Shown one piece after another: positions 24,760-33,246 of a DNA stretch of 64,000 nt. The stretch covers positions 1 to 64,000 of the forward strand of contig CAVSNJ010000019.1 of assembly GCA_963729295.1 (NCBI GenBank), written 5' to 3'. Both the position numbers and the translations under genes were made by a program. Source of the DNA: DATJLY01 sp963729295. Lineage in GTDB: Bacteria; Pseudomonadota; Alphaproteobacteria; ATCC43930; CGMCC-115725. The notes beneath the pieces were generated by a model, which saw only the letters and a program-made list of their open reading frames with translations, had not been told where the DNA came from and did not search any database. Each line of letters opens with the position of its first letter. Position 1 is the first letter of the stretch.

Positions 24760-26183
24760 TGCGCCGCGCGGGGGCCGGGCCGCTCGCGCTCGCCATCGCC
24801 CTCGCGGCGGCGGCGATGGCGGCGCGCGCCGACGAGAACAGCGACCTCAATCTCATTCCCGAGGCGGCGCAGCCCGGCGCGCAAAGCCCCGAACAAGCGG
24901 CCCCGCCCGCCTCCGGCGGCGGCACCGGCCGCCTCTATCTCGAAGATGCCGCGAGCGTCGACGCGGTCCGCAGCCCTCTGCTCGTGCCGGCGCCGCCGCC
25001 GTCCGGGCAGGATTGGGAGGAGCGGCTCTTCTTCGACGCGCGCGAGGAATGGAAGCTCGGCGATGGGCTCAGCGCCGACTATAGCGGGCGAATGAATTTC
25101 CGCGCGTCGGACCGCATCGACTTTCCGACGCACGAGACCATCCGCCACGATTTTCGTGAGGGGTTCGTGACCTGGGCGCCGACCGACGGCGCGTTCTTCG
25201 ATTTCGGCCGCATCAACCTCAAGAGCGGCGTCGCCGCCGGCTACAATCCGACCGATTTCTTCAAGACCCATGCCGTCGTCGAGCCGATCTCGCAAGACCC
25301 CGCCGTGCTGCGCGAGGACCGGCTCGGCACCGCGATGGCGCGCGCGAGCTATGTCGGCGCTGGCGCGTCGATCACCGCCGCCTTTGCGCCGCAATTCGAG
25401 CGCGAAAGCCCGGTCTTCACTGATACGAACCTGCCGAGCTTCGATCCGACCTTCGGTCGCACCAACGCGCATCCGCGCATGCTCTTGAAAGGCAGCTTCG
25501 ATCTCGGCGCCGACGTCGCGCCCGAGCTGCTCGTCTATCACGAGGGCGCCACCACGCGCTTCGGCGCCAATCTCACGCACGGCATCGGCCAGAAGATCGT
25601 CGCCTACGCCGAATGGGCTGGCGGCAACGAGACGAGCCTCGTCGACCAGGCGCTGGGCTATGGCCGCGCCACCGGCACCATTCCCGAAACCGCGCCCGCC
25701 GTGCTGCCCGACACTCCACTCAAATCCTTCCGCAACGATGCGTCGATCGGTCTTTCCTATGCGACCGAGAACAACATCACTTTCAATCTCGAATACCACT
25801 ATGCCGGCGACGCGTTCACGCACGCGGACTGGCGCACCTGGTTTGCGCTCGGGCAGCGTCTTGCCGCCATCCCCGGCGTCGACAACCAGCTCTGGTACAT
25901 CCGCGGCTACGCGCTCGACGTCGAACAGCCGATCGCGCGCCAGGGCGCGTTCTTGCGCTTCGACTGGGTCGATGCGTTCATCCCGAAGCTCGAGCTCACC
26001 GGCTTCGTCAGCGTCGATCTTTACGACGGATCGCAATTGACGCAGCTCGAAGCAGACTACTATCTCACGAATCTCTGGACCGTCGGCGCGATCGCGTCGA
26101 GCAATCTCGGGGTTCGCCACAGCGATTTCGGCAGCCTGCCGCAGGCCGAGAGCTTTCTCGTCAAGATCGCGCGATATTTCTGA
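24759..26183 (+). CDS. putative outer-membrane beta-barrel of the ABC/LolA-like export cassette
   Basis: This 474-residue protein has a signal peptide (about 1-25), a flexible Pro/Ala/Gly-rich stretch (residues 30-60), and then a long series of amphipathic strands alternating aromatic and polar residues, ending in IARYF with a terminal Phe as in BAM-folded barrels. It resembles DUF1302-type and alginate-export-like barrels that follow LolA-like genes, but I cannot assign a family with certainty. The ATG lies in the stop codon of the preceding gene (TGATG), so coupling is strict. It is the likely outer-membrane exit or insertion partner of the cassette. Confidence 0.75.
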   Translation: MRRAGAGPLALAIALAAAAMAARADENSDLNLIPEAAQPGAQSPEQAAPPASGGGTGRLYLEDAASVDAVRSPLLVPAPPPSGQDWEERLFFDAREEWKLGDGLSADYSGRMNFRASDRIDFPTHETIRHDFREGFVTWAPTDGAFFDFGRINLKSGVAAGYNPTDFFKTHAVVEPISQDPAVLREDRLGTAMARASYVGAGASITAAFAPQFERESPVFTDTNLPSFDPTFGRTNAHPRMLLKGSFDLGADVAPELLVYHEGATTRFGANLTHGIGQKIVAYAEWAGGNETSLVDQALGYGRATGTIPETAPAVLPDTPLKSFRNDASIGLSYATENNITFNLEYHYAGDAFTHADWRTWFALGQRLAAIPGVDNQLWYIRGYALDVEQPIARQGAFLRFDWVDAFIPKLELTGFVSVDLYDGSQLTQLEADYYLTNLWTVGAIASSNLGVRHSDFGSLPQAESFLVKIARYF

Positions 26184-26233
26184 CATGCGGCGCTGGCACC
26201 GGCGGCCCGCGCGCCTTATCGTTGCGTCCTCCC

Positions 26234-29200
26234 ATGCCGAGCCGATCCCGCGCGAAAACACCGGCCGAGTTCGAGGCGAAAATCCGCGAGGCGATTTATG
26301 CGCCGGTCGCGGACCTCGATGTTACCGCCTGGGTCACGCCCGAGCCGATGCCGTTTGTTTCACGTGAAACCGGCCGGAAGATCGCCTTGCGCGCGGGCGA
26401 TCGGTGGAGCGCGGAGCCGTTCGATTGCGCCTGGTTCCGGTTCCGTGGCGCGGTGCCGAAAAGCGCGGGCGGCCGCGAGATCGTTCTCCTCATAGACCTG
26501 AACGGCGAGGCTTGCGTCGTCGATCGCGCCGGCGACCCGGTCCTCGGCCTCACCAGCGGCAGTTCCACATTTCAGCGCGAGTTGGGCGATCCGCAAAAGC
26601 GCGTCGTGCCGCTCGTCGCCGGGGCGCAAGGCGGCGAGCCCGTCGAGCTCTGGGCCGATGCCGGCGCCAACGATCTTTTCGGCAAGCGCCAGGGGAATGG
26701 CACGCTGGCGATCGCCAAGATCGCTGTGCGCAATCCCGCGCTTGCGGCGCTCGCCTACGATTTCGCGGTGCTGAACGACCTTGTGTCGCTGCTCCCGGCG
26801 GAAAGCGCGCGCGCGGCGGAAATACGGGCAGCGCTCGCGGCGGCGTGCGGCGTGCTCCGCAAGTATGATGATGCGGAAGCCCAAAGGGCGCGCGCGCTCC
26901 TCGCGCCCGCGCTCGGGAAACGCGGCGACGAGCGCCTGACGGTGAGCGCCATCGGCCATGCGCATATCGATCTCGCCTGGCTCTGGCCCATTCGCGAGAC
27001 GATGCGCAAATCGGCGCGCAGCTTCGCGACGGCGCTGGCACTCATGGAGCGCTATCCCGAGTATGTGTTCGGCGCCAGCCAGCCGCAGCAATATGACTGG
27101 GTGAAAGAACGCCATCCCGCGCTTTATGCCCGCATCAAGGAGCGCGTCGCCGAAGGACGGTGGGAGCCGCAAGGCGCCATGTGGGTCGAGGCCGATCTCA
27201 ATCTCACCGGCGGCGAATCGCTGGTGCGGCAAATCCTCTACGGCAAGCGCTTCTTCCGCCAGGAATTCGGCGTCGATCCCGCGAGCCTCTGGGAGCCCGA
27301 TGTGTTCGGATGCAGCGGCGCGGTGCCGCAACTCCTCGTGAAAAGCGGCATCGAATTCTTCATGACCCAGAAACTGTCGTGGAACTGGGTGACGCGCCAT
27401 CCCCATCACACGTTCTGGTGGGAGGGAATCGATGGCTCGAAAGTGCTTGCCCATTTTCCGCCCGAGGACACGTATAACAGCTCCGCCGCGCCGCGAGCGG
27501 TGCACAAGGCCGCCGAGAATTTCATCGACAAAGCCGCGTCGGACCGCGTGCTTCTGCTGTTCGGGATCGGCGACGGCGGCGGCGGCCCCGGCGAAGAGCA
27601 TCTGGAGCTTCTGGCGCGCGAGAAGAATCTTGCCGGGCTCGCGCCGGTCGTGCAGGAGCGATCGGATGCGTTCTTCCGCCACATCGCGAAAGACGCGGCG
27701 GCCTATCCGACCTGGCGCGGCGAGCTTTATCTGGAGCGCCATCAGGGGACCTATACCACGCAAGGGCGCAGCAAGCACTTCAACCGCAAGCTCGAGCTCG
27801 CGCTGCGCGAGCTCGAATTTTCGGCGGCGATGGCGGCACAGCTTGCCGCATATGAATATCCCCACGCGCGGCTGGCAAAAATCTGGAAGGAAGTGCTGCT
27901 CTACCAGTTCCACGACATCCTGCCGGGCTCGTCGATCGCGCGCGTCTATGACGAATCGCTCGCGCGCTATGCGGCGCTCACGGCCGAGGTCGCGGAGCTG
28001 ACGCGAGCGGCGGACGCAACTCTCCTCGGTGCGATCGCGCGCGGCGATGCCGCCCGCCCCGTCGTCGTACTGAACAGCCTGTCGTGGCCGCGCACGGAAT
28101 GGCTGCGTCTCGATGCGGGATGGGTGCGCGCGAGCGTGCCGGCGATGGGCTGCGCCGTGATCGAGGAAGCCGCCGCGCAGCACTTCGCAGCCCCGCTCGC
28201 CGCGCCCGGCGCGCTCGAGAACGAAGCGTTCCGCCTCGAATTCGCGGCGGACGGTTCGATCGCGCGGCTCTATGACAAGGACGCACGGCGCGAGGTTCTT
28301 GCGCCGGGCATGGCGGGCAACGTGCTCGTCGTCTATGCGGATTCGGGCGACGCGTGGGACATTCCGATGACCTATCGCGACGTGGCGCCCGAGCGCTTCG
28401 TGTTGACAAGCGCCGAGCCTGCCCTCGACGGCCCGTGCGCCATCATGCGCATGCGCTATCGCTATCGCAATTCTACGCTCGAGCAGGACGTCGTGCTGCG
28501 TGCGCAGAGCCGCCGCGTCGATTTCGAGACGCGGGTCGATTGGCGCGAAGATGGGCGCATGCTGCGCACGAGCTTCCCCGTCGCGGTGAGCGCGCGCCAT
28601 GCGACCTGCGGCATCCAGTTCGGCTCGATCCTCCGCCCGACGCACTCCGATACGCCGGCCGACCGCGCGAAATTCGAAATTTGCGCGCAGAAATGGGTCG
28701 ATATCTCTGGCGACAGCTATGGCGTGGCACTGCTCGATGATTGCAAGTACGGTCACAGGGTGCAGGACGGCATCCTCGACCTCAATCTTCTGCGTAGCCC
28801 CCATGCGCCCGATCCGACGGCGGACCGCGCCGCGCACGTCTTCACCTATGCGCTCTACCCGCATGAGGGCGACCACGTCGCGGGAGGGGTGGCGCGCGCA
28901 GCTTACGAGCTCAACATGCCGCTGCGCCCGCTCGGGATCCCGCGCGGCACGGAATTGCCGCCGCGCGCCGCATGGTTCGAGGTCTCGGCGCCCAACGTCA
29001 TCATAGAGACCGTGAAGCAGGCCGAGGACGGGCGCGGCATCGTCATCCGGCTCTACGAGGCGGCGGGCACCGCGACGGAAACATTGCTGGGAAGCGGCCT
29101 CGACCTTTCCGCCGTCGCGATGACGAACCTCGTCGAGGAGGGCGGCGTGCCGCTGCAAATTTCCGGCACTGCGGTTCGTCTTTCCTTTCGGCCCTTTGAA

Positions 29201-29242
29201 ATTCACACTCTGCGTCTCGTGGCGCATCACGCTAAGGGGTGA
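26234..29242 (+). CDS. GH38 alpha-mannosidase
   Basis: This 1002-residue glycoside hydrolase family 38 enzyme removes alpha-mannosyl residues with retention. The metal-binding motif HAHIDLAWLWP has His242, His244 and Asp246; the nucleophile is Asp356 in WEPDVFG. The usual helical three-bundle follows (RSKHFNRKLELALRE), and then the beta-sandwich domains. No signal peptide is seen, so it is probably cytoplasmic. N-terminal residues 1-140 form a beta-rich domain as in bacterial 1000-residue family members. It starts 50 bases after the barrel gene and ends three bases before the FAD monooxygenase. No sugar transporter or other glycosidase is nearby, which is unusual. Confidence 0.93.
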   Translation: MPSRSRAKTPAEFEAKIREAIYAPVADLDVTAWVTPEPMPFVSRETGRKIALRAGDRWSAEPFDCAWFRFRGAVPKSAGGREIVLLIDLNGEACVVDRAGDPVLGLTSGSSTFQRELGDPQKRVVPLVAGAQGGEPVELWADAGANDLFGKRQGNGTLAIAKIAVRNPALAALAYDFAVLNDLVSLLPAESARAAEIRAALAAACGVLRKYDDAEAQRARALLAPALGKRGDERLTVSAIGHAHIDLAWLWPIRETMRKSARSFATALALMERYPEYVFGASQPQQYDWVKERHPALYARIKERVAEGRWEPQGAMWVEADLNLTGGESLVRQILYGKRFFRQEFGVDPASLWEPDVFGCSGAVPQLLVKSGIEFFMTQKLSWNWVTRHPHHTFWWEGIDGSKVLAHFPPEDTYNSSAAPRAVHKAAENFIDKAASDRVLLLFGIGDGGGGPGEEHLELLAREKNLAGLAPVVQERSDAFFRHIAKDAAAYPTWRGELYLERHQGTYTTQGRSKHFNRKLELALRELEFSAAMAAQLAAYEYPHARLAKIWKEVLLYQFHDILPGSSIARVYDESLARYAALTAEVAELTRAADATLLGAIARGDAARPVVVLNSLSWPRTEWLRLDAGWVRASVPAMGCAVIEEAAAQHFAAPLAAPGALENEAFRLEFAADGSIARLYDKDARREVLAPGMAGNVLVVYADSGDAWDIPMTYRDVAPERFVLTSAEPALDGPCAIMRMRYRYRNSTLEQDVVLRAQSRRVDFETRVDWREDGRMLRTSFPVAVSARHATCGIQFGSILRPTHSDTPADRAKFEICAQKWVDISGDSYGVALLDDCKYGHRVQDGILDLNLLRSPHAPDPTADRAAHVFTYALYPHEGDHVAGGVARAAYELNMPLRPLGIPRGTELPPRAAWFEVSAPNVIIETVKQAEDGRGIVIRLYEAAGTATETLLGSGLDLSAVAMTNLVEEGGVPLQISGTAVRLSFRPFEIHTLRLVAHHAKG

Positions 29243-29245
29243 GTC

Positions 29246-30832
29246 TTGGAGAAGCGGCATCAGGTCATCATTGTCGGCGGCGGGCCGGTTGGCGTCGGGC
29301 TCGCGGTCGAGCTGGGCTTGCGCGGCATCTCGTGCGCGCTGGTCGAGCGCCGGCGCGGCTTGCAGCAGATTCCAAAGGGCCAGAATCTCTCGCCGCGCAC
29401 GCTCGAACATTTCTGGCGCTGGGGCATCGTCGACGAACTCCGCGCCGAGCGCCTCTTGCCGCGCCCCTATCCGATCAGCGGCATCGTCGCCTACGGCAAT
29501 CTGATGAGCGATTATTGGTACGCGCCGCCGCAGCGCGAGCTGATCCGCCAATACTATTATCAGGATGTCGAACGCCTGCCGCAGTACCTCACGGAAAAGG
29601 TGCTGCGCGCGAAGATGATGAGCCTGCCGAACGTCGCTTCGTTCTACGGCTGGTCGGCCGAGAGCGTTACGCAGGACGAGGCCGGCGTGAGCGTCAGCAT
29701 CGTCGAGGAGGGCGGGCCGGGCCGCGCGGTGCTCGAAGGAGACTATGCCGTCGGCTGCGATGGTGCGCATTCGAGCGTGCGCGACCAGATCGGCATCGAG
29801 CGGAGCGGCGCCGATTTCGATCAGATCATGGTGCTGGCCGTGTTCCGCTCGCGCGAGCTACACGAAGGTTTCAAGCGCTTTCCCGAGCGCTCGACCTACA
29901 ACGCGCTCCATCCCGACCAGAAAGGTTTCTGGCAATTCTTCGGGCGCATCGTCGTCGGCGAGAGCTGGTTCTTCCACGCGCCCGTTCCGGCCGGCACGAC
30001 GCGCAACAATTTCGATTTCACTGCGCTTGTCCACCGCGCGGCGGGATTTTCTTTCGCGGCCGAATTCGAGCATGTCGGATTCTGGGATTTGCGCGTGTCG
30101 GTTGCCGAGAAATACCAGGTGGGGCGCGTCTTCATCGCCGGCGACGCCGCGCACAGCCATCCGCCCTATGGCGGCTTCGGCCTCAACAACGGGCTCGAGG
30201 ACGTGACCAATTTGGGCTGGAAGCTCGCGGCGAAGCTCAACGGCTGGGGGAGCGACGCGCTTCTCCTATCCTACAGCGAGGAGCGGCGGCCCATCTTCCA
30301 CGAGACCGGTGAGGATTTCATCGCCGCGCGCATCAGGACAGACCAAAAATTCCTCGAACGCTACAGCCCCGAGCGCGACCGCGCCGAGTTCGAGCGCGCC
30401 TGGCATGACCGGCCGAAAGCCACCGCCGGATCGCTACAATCCTACGAGCCCAATTACGAAGGCTCATCGGTCGTGTGCGGGCCGCCCGGCGGCAAATGCA
30501 CGGCGCACGGCGTCCATTCCTATGCCGCACGCAGCGGCCATCACCTCGCGCCGCAAGCGCTCTCGTCCGGCGAGAATGTGTTCGAGGCGCTCGGCCCCGA
30601 ATTCACGCTGTTGGCATTCGATGCAGCACCCCAGGCGGTGCAGCAATTCGAGGCAGCGGCGCGGACGCAAAACGTGCCGCTCACGGTCGTGCGCGACAGT
30701 TTTGCCGGCGGGCGCGACATCTATGGCGCGCGGTTGATCCTCGTGCGGCCCGACGAATATATCGTCTGGACCGGCGATGGCGCGCTGGCGGATGCCGCCG
30801 CGTTGCTGCGCCGGGTCGTCGGCCGCGCCTGA
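29246..30832 (+). CDS. FAD-dependent aromatic monooxygenase (PheA/TfdB family)
   Basis: This 528-residue group A flavoprotein hydroxylates an aromatic ring with NAD(P)H and oxygen. It has the FAD Rossmann motif VGGGPVGVGLAVELG (about 10-24), the DG motif GCDGAHSSVR near 171, and the GD motif VFIAGDAAHSHPPYGGFGLNNGLEDVTNL near 295-325, the usual order for phenol 2-monooxygenase or 2,4-dichlorophenol hydroxylase relatives. The C-terminal thioredoxin-like domain is present. It starts at TTG 29246, only three bases after the mannosidase, with AAGGGG upstream. The LLM gene follows 17 bases later. Confidence 0.9.
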   Translation: MEKRHQVIIVGGGPVGVGLAVELGLRGISCALVERRRGLQQIPKGQNLSPRTLEHFWRWGIVDELRAERLLPRPYPISGIVAYGNLMSDYWYAPPQRELIRQYYYQDVERLPQYLTEKVLRAKMMSLPNVASFYGWSAESVTQDEAGVSVSIVEEGGPGRAVLEGDYAVGCDGAHSSVRDQIGIERSGADFDQIMVLAVFRSRELHEGFKRFPERSTYNALHPDQKGFWQFFGRIVVGESWFFHAPVPAGTTRNNFDFTALVHRAAGFSFAAEFEHVGFWDLRVSVAEKYQVGRVFIAGDAAHSHPPYGGFGLNNGLEDVTNLGWKLAAKLNGWGSDALLLSYSEERRPIFHETGEDFIAARIRTDQKFLERYSPERDRAEFERAWHDRPKATAGSLQSYEPNYEGSSVVCGPPGGKCTAHGVHSYAARSGHHLAPQALSSGENVFEALGPEFTLLAFDAAPQAVQQFEAAARTQNVPLTVVRDSFAGGRDIYGARLILVRPDEYIVWTGDGALADAAALLRRVVGRA

Positions 30833-30849
30833 GAGGAGCGGGGAGACGC

Positions 30850-31893
30850 ATGAAGCTTGGCTTCCTGGTGGGATATTCCGGCGCCGAGATGCATCTGCCA
30901 TTGGACCGGGTGCTCGAGGCCGAGCGCCTGGGATTCGATTCCGTCTGGACGTCGGAAGCCTACGGCTCGGATGCGGTTGCGCCCGCTGCGTGGCTCATGG
31001 CGCGGACGACGAAGATCAAGGTCGGCACGGCGATCATGCAGATGCCGGCGCGCACGCCCACCGCGGCGGCGATGGCGGCGATGACGCTCGATGCTCTCTC
31101 CGGCGGCCGCTTCATTCTCGGCATTGGCCCCTCGGGGCCGCAGGTGGCCGAAGGCTGGTATGGCGTTCCCTATGGCAAGCCGCTTTTGCGCACGCGCGAA
31201 TATATCGCAATCGTCCGCAAGATCCTGGCGCGGGACGAGCCGCTCGCGCACGCGGGCGAGCATTACCAGATCCCCTATGCCGGCCCCGGCGCCACCGGCC
31301 TCGGCAAGCCCTTGAAGAGCATCATGCACGGCAATCCCAAGCTGAAGATCTATACGGCGACCATCACGCCGGCGAGCATGCGCAACTCGGCCGAAATCGC
31401 CGACGGCATGTTTCCGATCCACATGAATCCCGAGCGCTTCGAGCTCTTCAGGTCCGACCTCGAAGCGGGCTTCGCCAAGGCCGGCGCGGGCAAAAGCCTC
31501 GAGACCTACGACATCTGTCCGTTCGTGCCGGTCTCGATGGAGGACGATCTCGACGCTGCGCGCTTGCCGATAAAACGCAATCTCGCCCTTTATATCGGCG
31601 GCATGGGCGCGCGCGAGAAGAATTTCTACAACGACTATGCCAAGCGCCTCGGCTACGAGGGCGAGGCGGCGGCGATCCAGGACGCGTTCCTCGCTGGCCG
31701 CAAGGACGAGGCGGTAGCGGCGGTGCCGGACCGCCTCGTCGACGAGATCGCGCTCGTGGGACCTGCCGCCCGAATCCGCGATCGGCTCGAAGCCTGGAAG
31801 GAAGCGGGCAAGCGCCGCCACGTCCACGCGATGCTGCTGGGCAGCAACGCCAGCATCGCGGCGATGCGCGTCATCGCCGCGGCCGTGTTCTAG
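30850..31893 (+). CDS. LLM class flavin-dependent oxidoreductase (F420/FMN type)
   Basis: This 347-residue luciferase-like TIM-barrel protein starts MKLGFLVGYSGAEMHLPLDRV and shows LGFDSVWTSEAYGSDA, GTAIMQMPARTPTAAAM and LDALSGGRFILGIGPSGPQVAEGW. That last block matches F420-dependent or FMN-dependent LLM enzymes of actinobacterial and proteobacterial type (mer/F420 subgroup). The family oxidises or reduces small organic molecules. It sits directly after an FAD monooxygenase, so both may act on the same xenobiotic or terpenoid-like substrate. Cofactor identity is not certain from sequence. Confidence 0.88.
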   Translation: MKLGFLVGYSGAEMHLPLDRVLEAERLGFDSVWTSEAYGSDAVAPAAWLMARTTKIKVGTAIMQMPARTPTAAAMAAMTLDALSGGRFILGIGPSGPQVAEGWYGVPYGKPLLRTREYIAIVRKILARDEPLAHAGEHYQIPYAGPGATGLGKPLKSIMHGNPKLKIYTATITPASMRNSAEIADGMFPIHMNPERFELFRSDLEAGFAKAGAGKSLETYDICPFVPVSMEDDLDAARLPIKRNLALYIGGMGAREKNFYNDYAKRLGYEGEAAAIQDAFLAGRKDEAVAAVPDRLVDEIALVGPAARIRDRLEAWKEAGKRRHVHAMLLGSNASIAAMRVIAAAVF

Positions 31894-31894
31894 C

Positions 31895-32503
31895 CTACCG
31901 GATGAGGCCTTCGGCCTTCATCGCCTCCTGCACTTTCGGCCGTGCGCGCACGCGCTCCATGTAGGCCGCGACGTTGGGCCAGGGCGTGAGCTCGATTTTC
32001 TGGATGCGCGTCCAGTTGGTGATGGTGAAGGCATAGGCATCGGCGACGGTGAAGCGCTCGCCCATGAGATATTGCCTGCCGGCGAGCTTGCCGTCGAGGA
32101 AGCCATAGCGCTCGGCGAGCGTGTCGCGCGCGATCTTCTTGTAGTCGTCGGGCGTATTCGGCTTGAAGAGCGGCGTGAAATTCTTGTGCAGCTCGGACGT
32201 CACGAAATTGAGCCACTCCATCAAATGATAGCGCTCGATCGTGCCGGATGCGGGCGCGAGGCCCGATGCGGGATTGCGGTCGGCGACGTACTGCACGATG
32301 GCCGGTCCTTCGGTGAGCCGCTCGCCATTGTCGAGCTCGAGCACCGGGACCATGCCCTTGCCGTTCACCGTGCGGAAATCGCCGCCCGTTTTAATTTCCT
32401 TGCTGCGCAGATCGACCTGCACCAACTCAAACGGAAGCCCCGCTTCGCGGAGCGAGATGTGCGGCGACAGCGAGCATGCGCCGGGCGAGAAATAGAGTTT
32501 CAT
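31895..32503 (-). CDS. glutathione S-transferase, beta class
   Basis: This 202-residue GST starts MKLYFSPGACSLSPHISLREAG, the hallmark of bacterial beta-class enzymes, with the mixed-disulfide Cys10 in PGACS. The glutathione-binding blocks VPVLELDNGERLTEGPAIVQYVAD and the helical C-domain (ERYGFLDGKLAGRQYLMGERFTVADAYAFTI) are complete. It may conjugate electrophiles or act as a glutathione-dependent isomerase or dehalogenase in aromatic catabolism. It converges with the LLM gene (one-base gap) and is the last gene of the minus-strand group running from 36148. Confidence 0.93.
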   Translation of the reverse strand: MKLYFSPGACSLSPHISLREAGLPFELVQVDLRSKEIKTGGDFRTVNGKGMVPVLELDNGERLTEGPAIVQYVADRNPASGLAPASGTIERYHLMEWLNFVTSELHKNFTPLFKPNTPDDYKKIARDTLAERYGFLDGKLAGRQYLMGERFTVADAYAFTITNWTRIQKIELTPWPNVAAYMERVRARPKVQEAMKAEGLIR

Positions 32504-32636
32504 GTCCTGCTCTTTCCTCCGTGTGCCTCTACCGCCCATTCTGGGCGGCGCACGCTCCCTCGTTCAAGCGCCGAGCCTTGCGCCGCATGCAGGACAGACC
32601 GATCAGCGCCGCCGCACGCCGACCTCGTCCCCGCCC

Positions 32637-33245
32637 TCAGGGAAATGCGAGACCGCTGTCGCGGCTTACGAGGAAGAGATCGCGCCGCTCGAAGAATTCG
32701 CGGGCGATGAAGGCCAGCGCTTCCGGCCGCTCGCGCTCGACCTCGTGCCCCGCCTCATAGGCGAACATCAGGTGGCAATCGGGCAGGAGCGTGCGGTAGC
32801 GGCCGCCCTCGCCGGGCGGCGTGGAGCGATCGTTGGTGCCGAAGAGCGCGAGCACCGGCCGCTTCAGCTCGCCGAGCCGTTGTTCGAGCTCCGTCCCGCG
32901 CTCGGCGAGCGCCGTCGGGCTCACCAGCACGATGGCGCCGGTCTCGGCCGGCTTTGCCAGTGCGAGCCAGAGTGTGGCCGCGGCGCCCGCGCCATGCCCG
33001 ATCAGGTCGAAGCGCGCGAGGCCGAGCGTGCCCAGCGCGGCGCCGATGCGGCGCGCAAAAACCTGCGGCGCCGCTCCATCCTGCGCGAACAGGATCACGC
33101 GCCGGTCCTTAGCGAGAAGGACATGGCCGTGCGCGGCCGCCAGGCTATTGCCGATTGCGACGATCGCCCCGCCCGATCCCGCCTCGGCATAGGCGATGGC
33201 GCCGCCTTCGGCCGCGACGCGCGCTTCGCGAAATTCGGCGCTCAT
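32637..33245 (-). CDS. alpha/beta hydrolase-fold protein with Gly at the nucleophile position
   Basis: This 202-residue protein has the alpha/beta hydrolase fold but not the usual serine. The elbow reads LIGHGAG, placing Gly85 (codon 32991-32993) where GHSxG would put Ser. The acid (Asp139 in GTNDRS) and base (His167 in EAGHEV) are present. It may therefore be a pseudo-hydrolase, a lyase or isomerase, or a carrier. It follows the LLM gene by one base on the same strand, so it is part of the 31895-36148 group. A one-base change could restore Ser, so sequence error should be ruled out. Confidence 0.78.
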   Translation of the reverse strand: MSAEFREARVAAEGGAIAYAEAGSGGAIVAIGNSLAAAHGHVLLAKDRRVILFAQDGAAPQVFARRIGAALGTLGLARFDLIGHGAGAAATLWLALAKPAETGAIVLVSPTALAERGTELEQRLGELKRPVLALFGTNDRSTPPGEGGRYRTLLPDCHLMFAYEAGHEVERERPEALAFIAREFFERRDLFLVSRDSGLAFP

Positions 33246-33246
33246 C

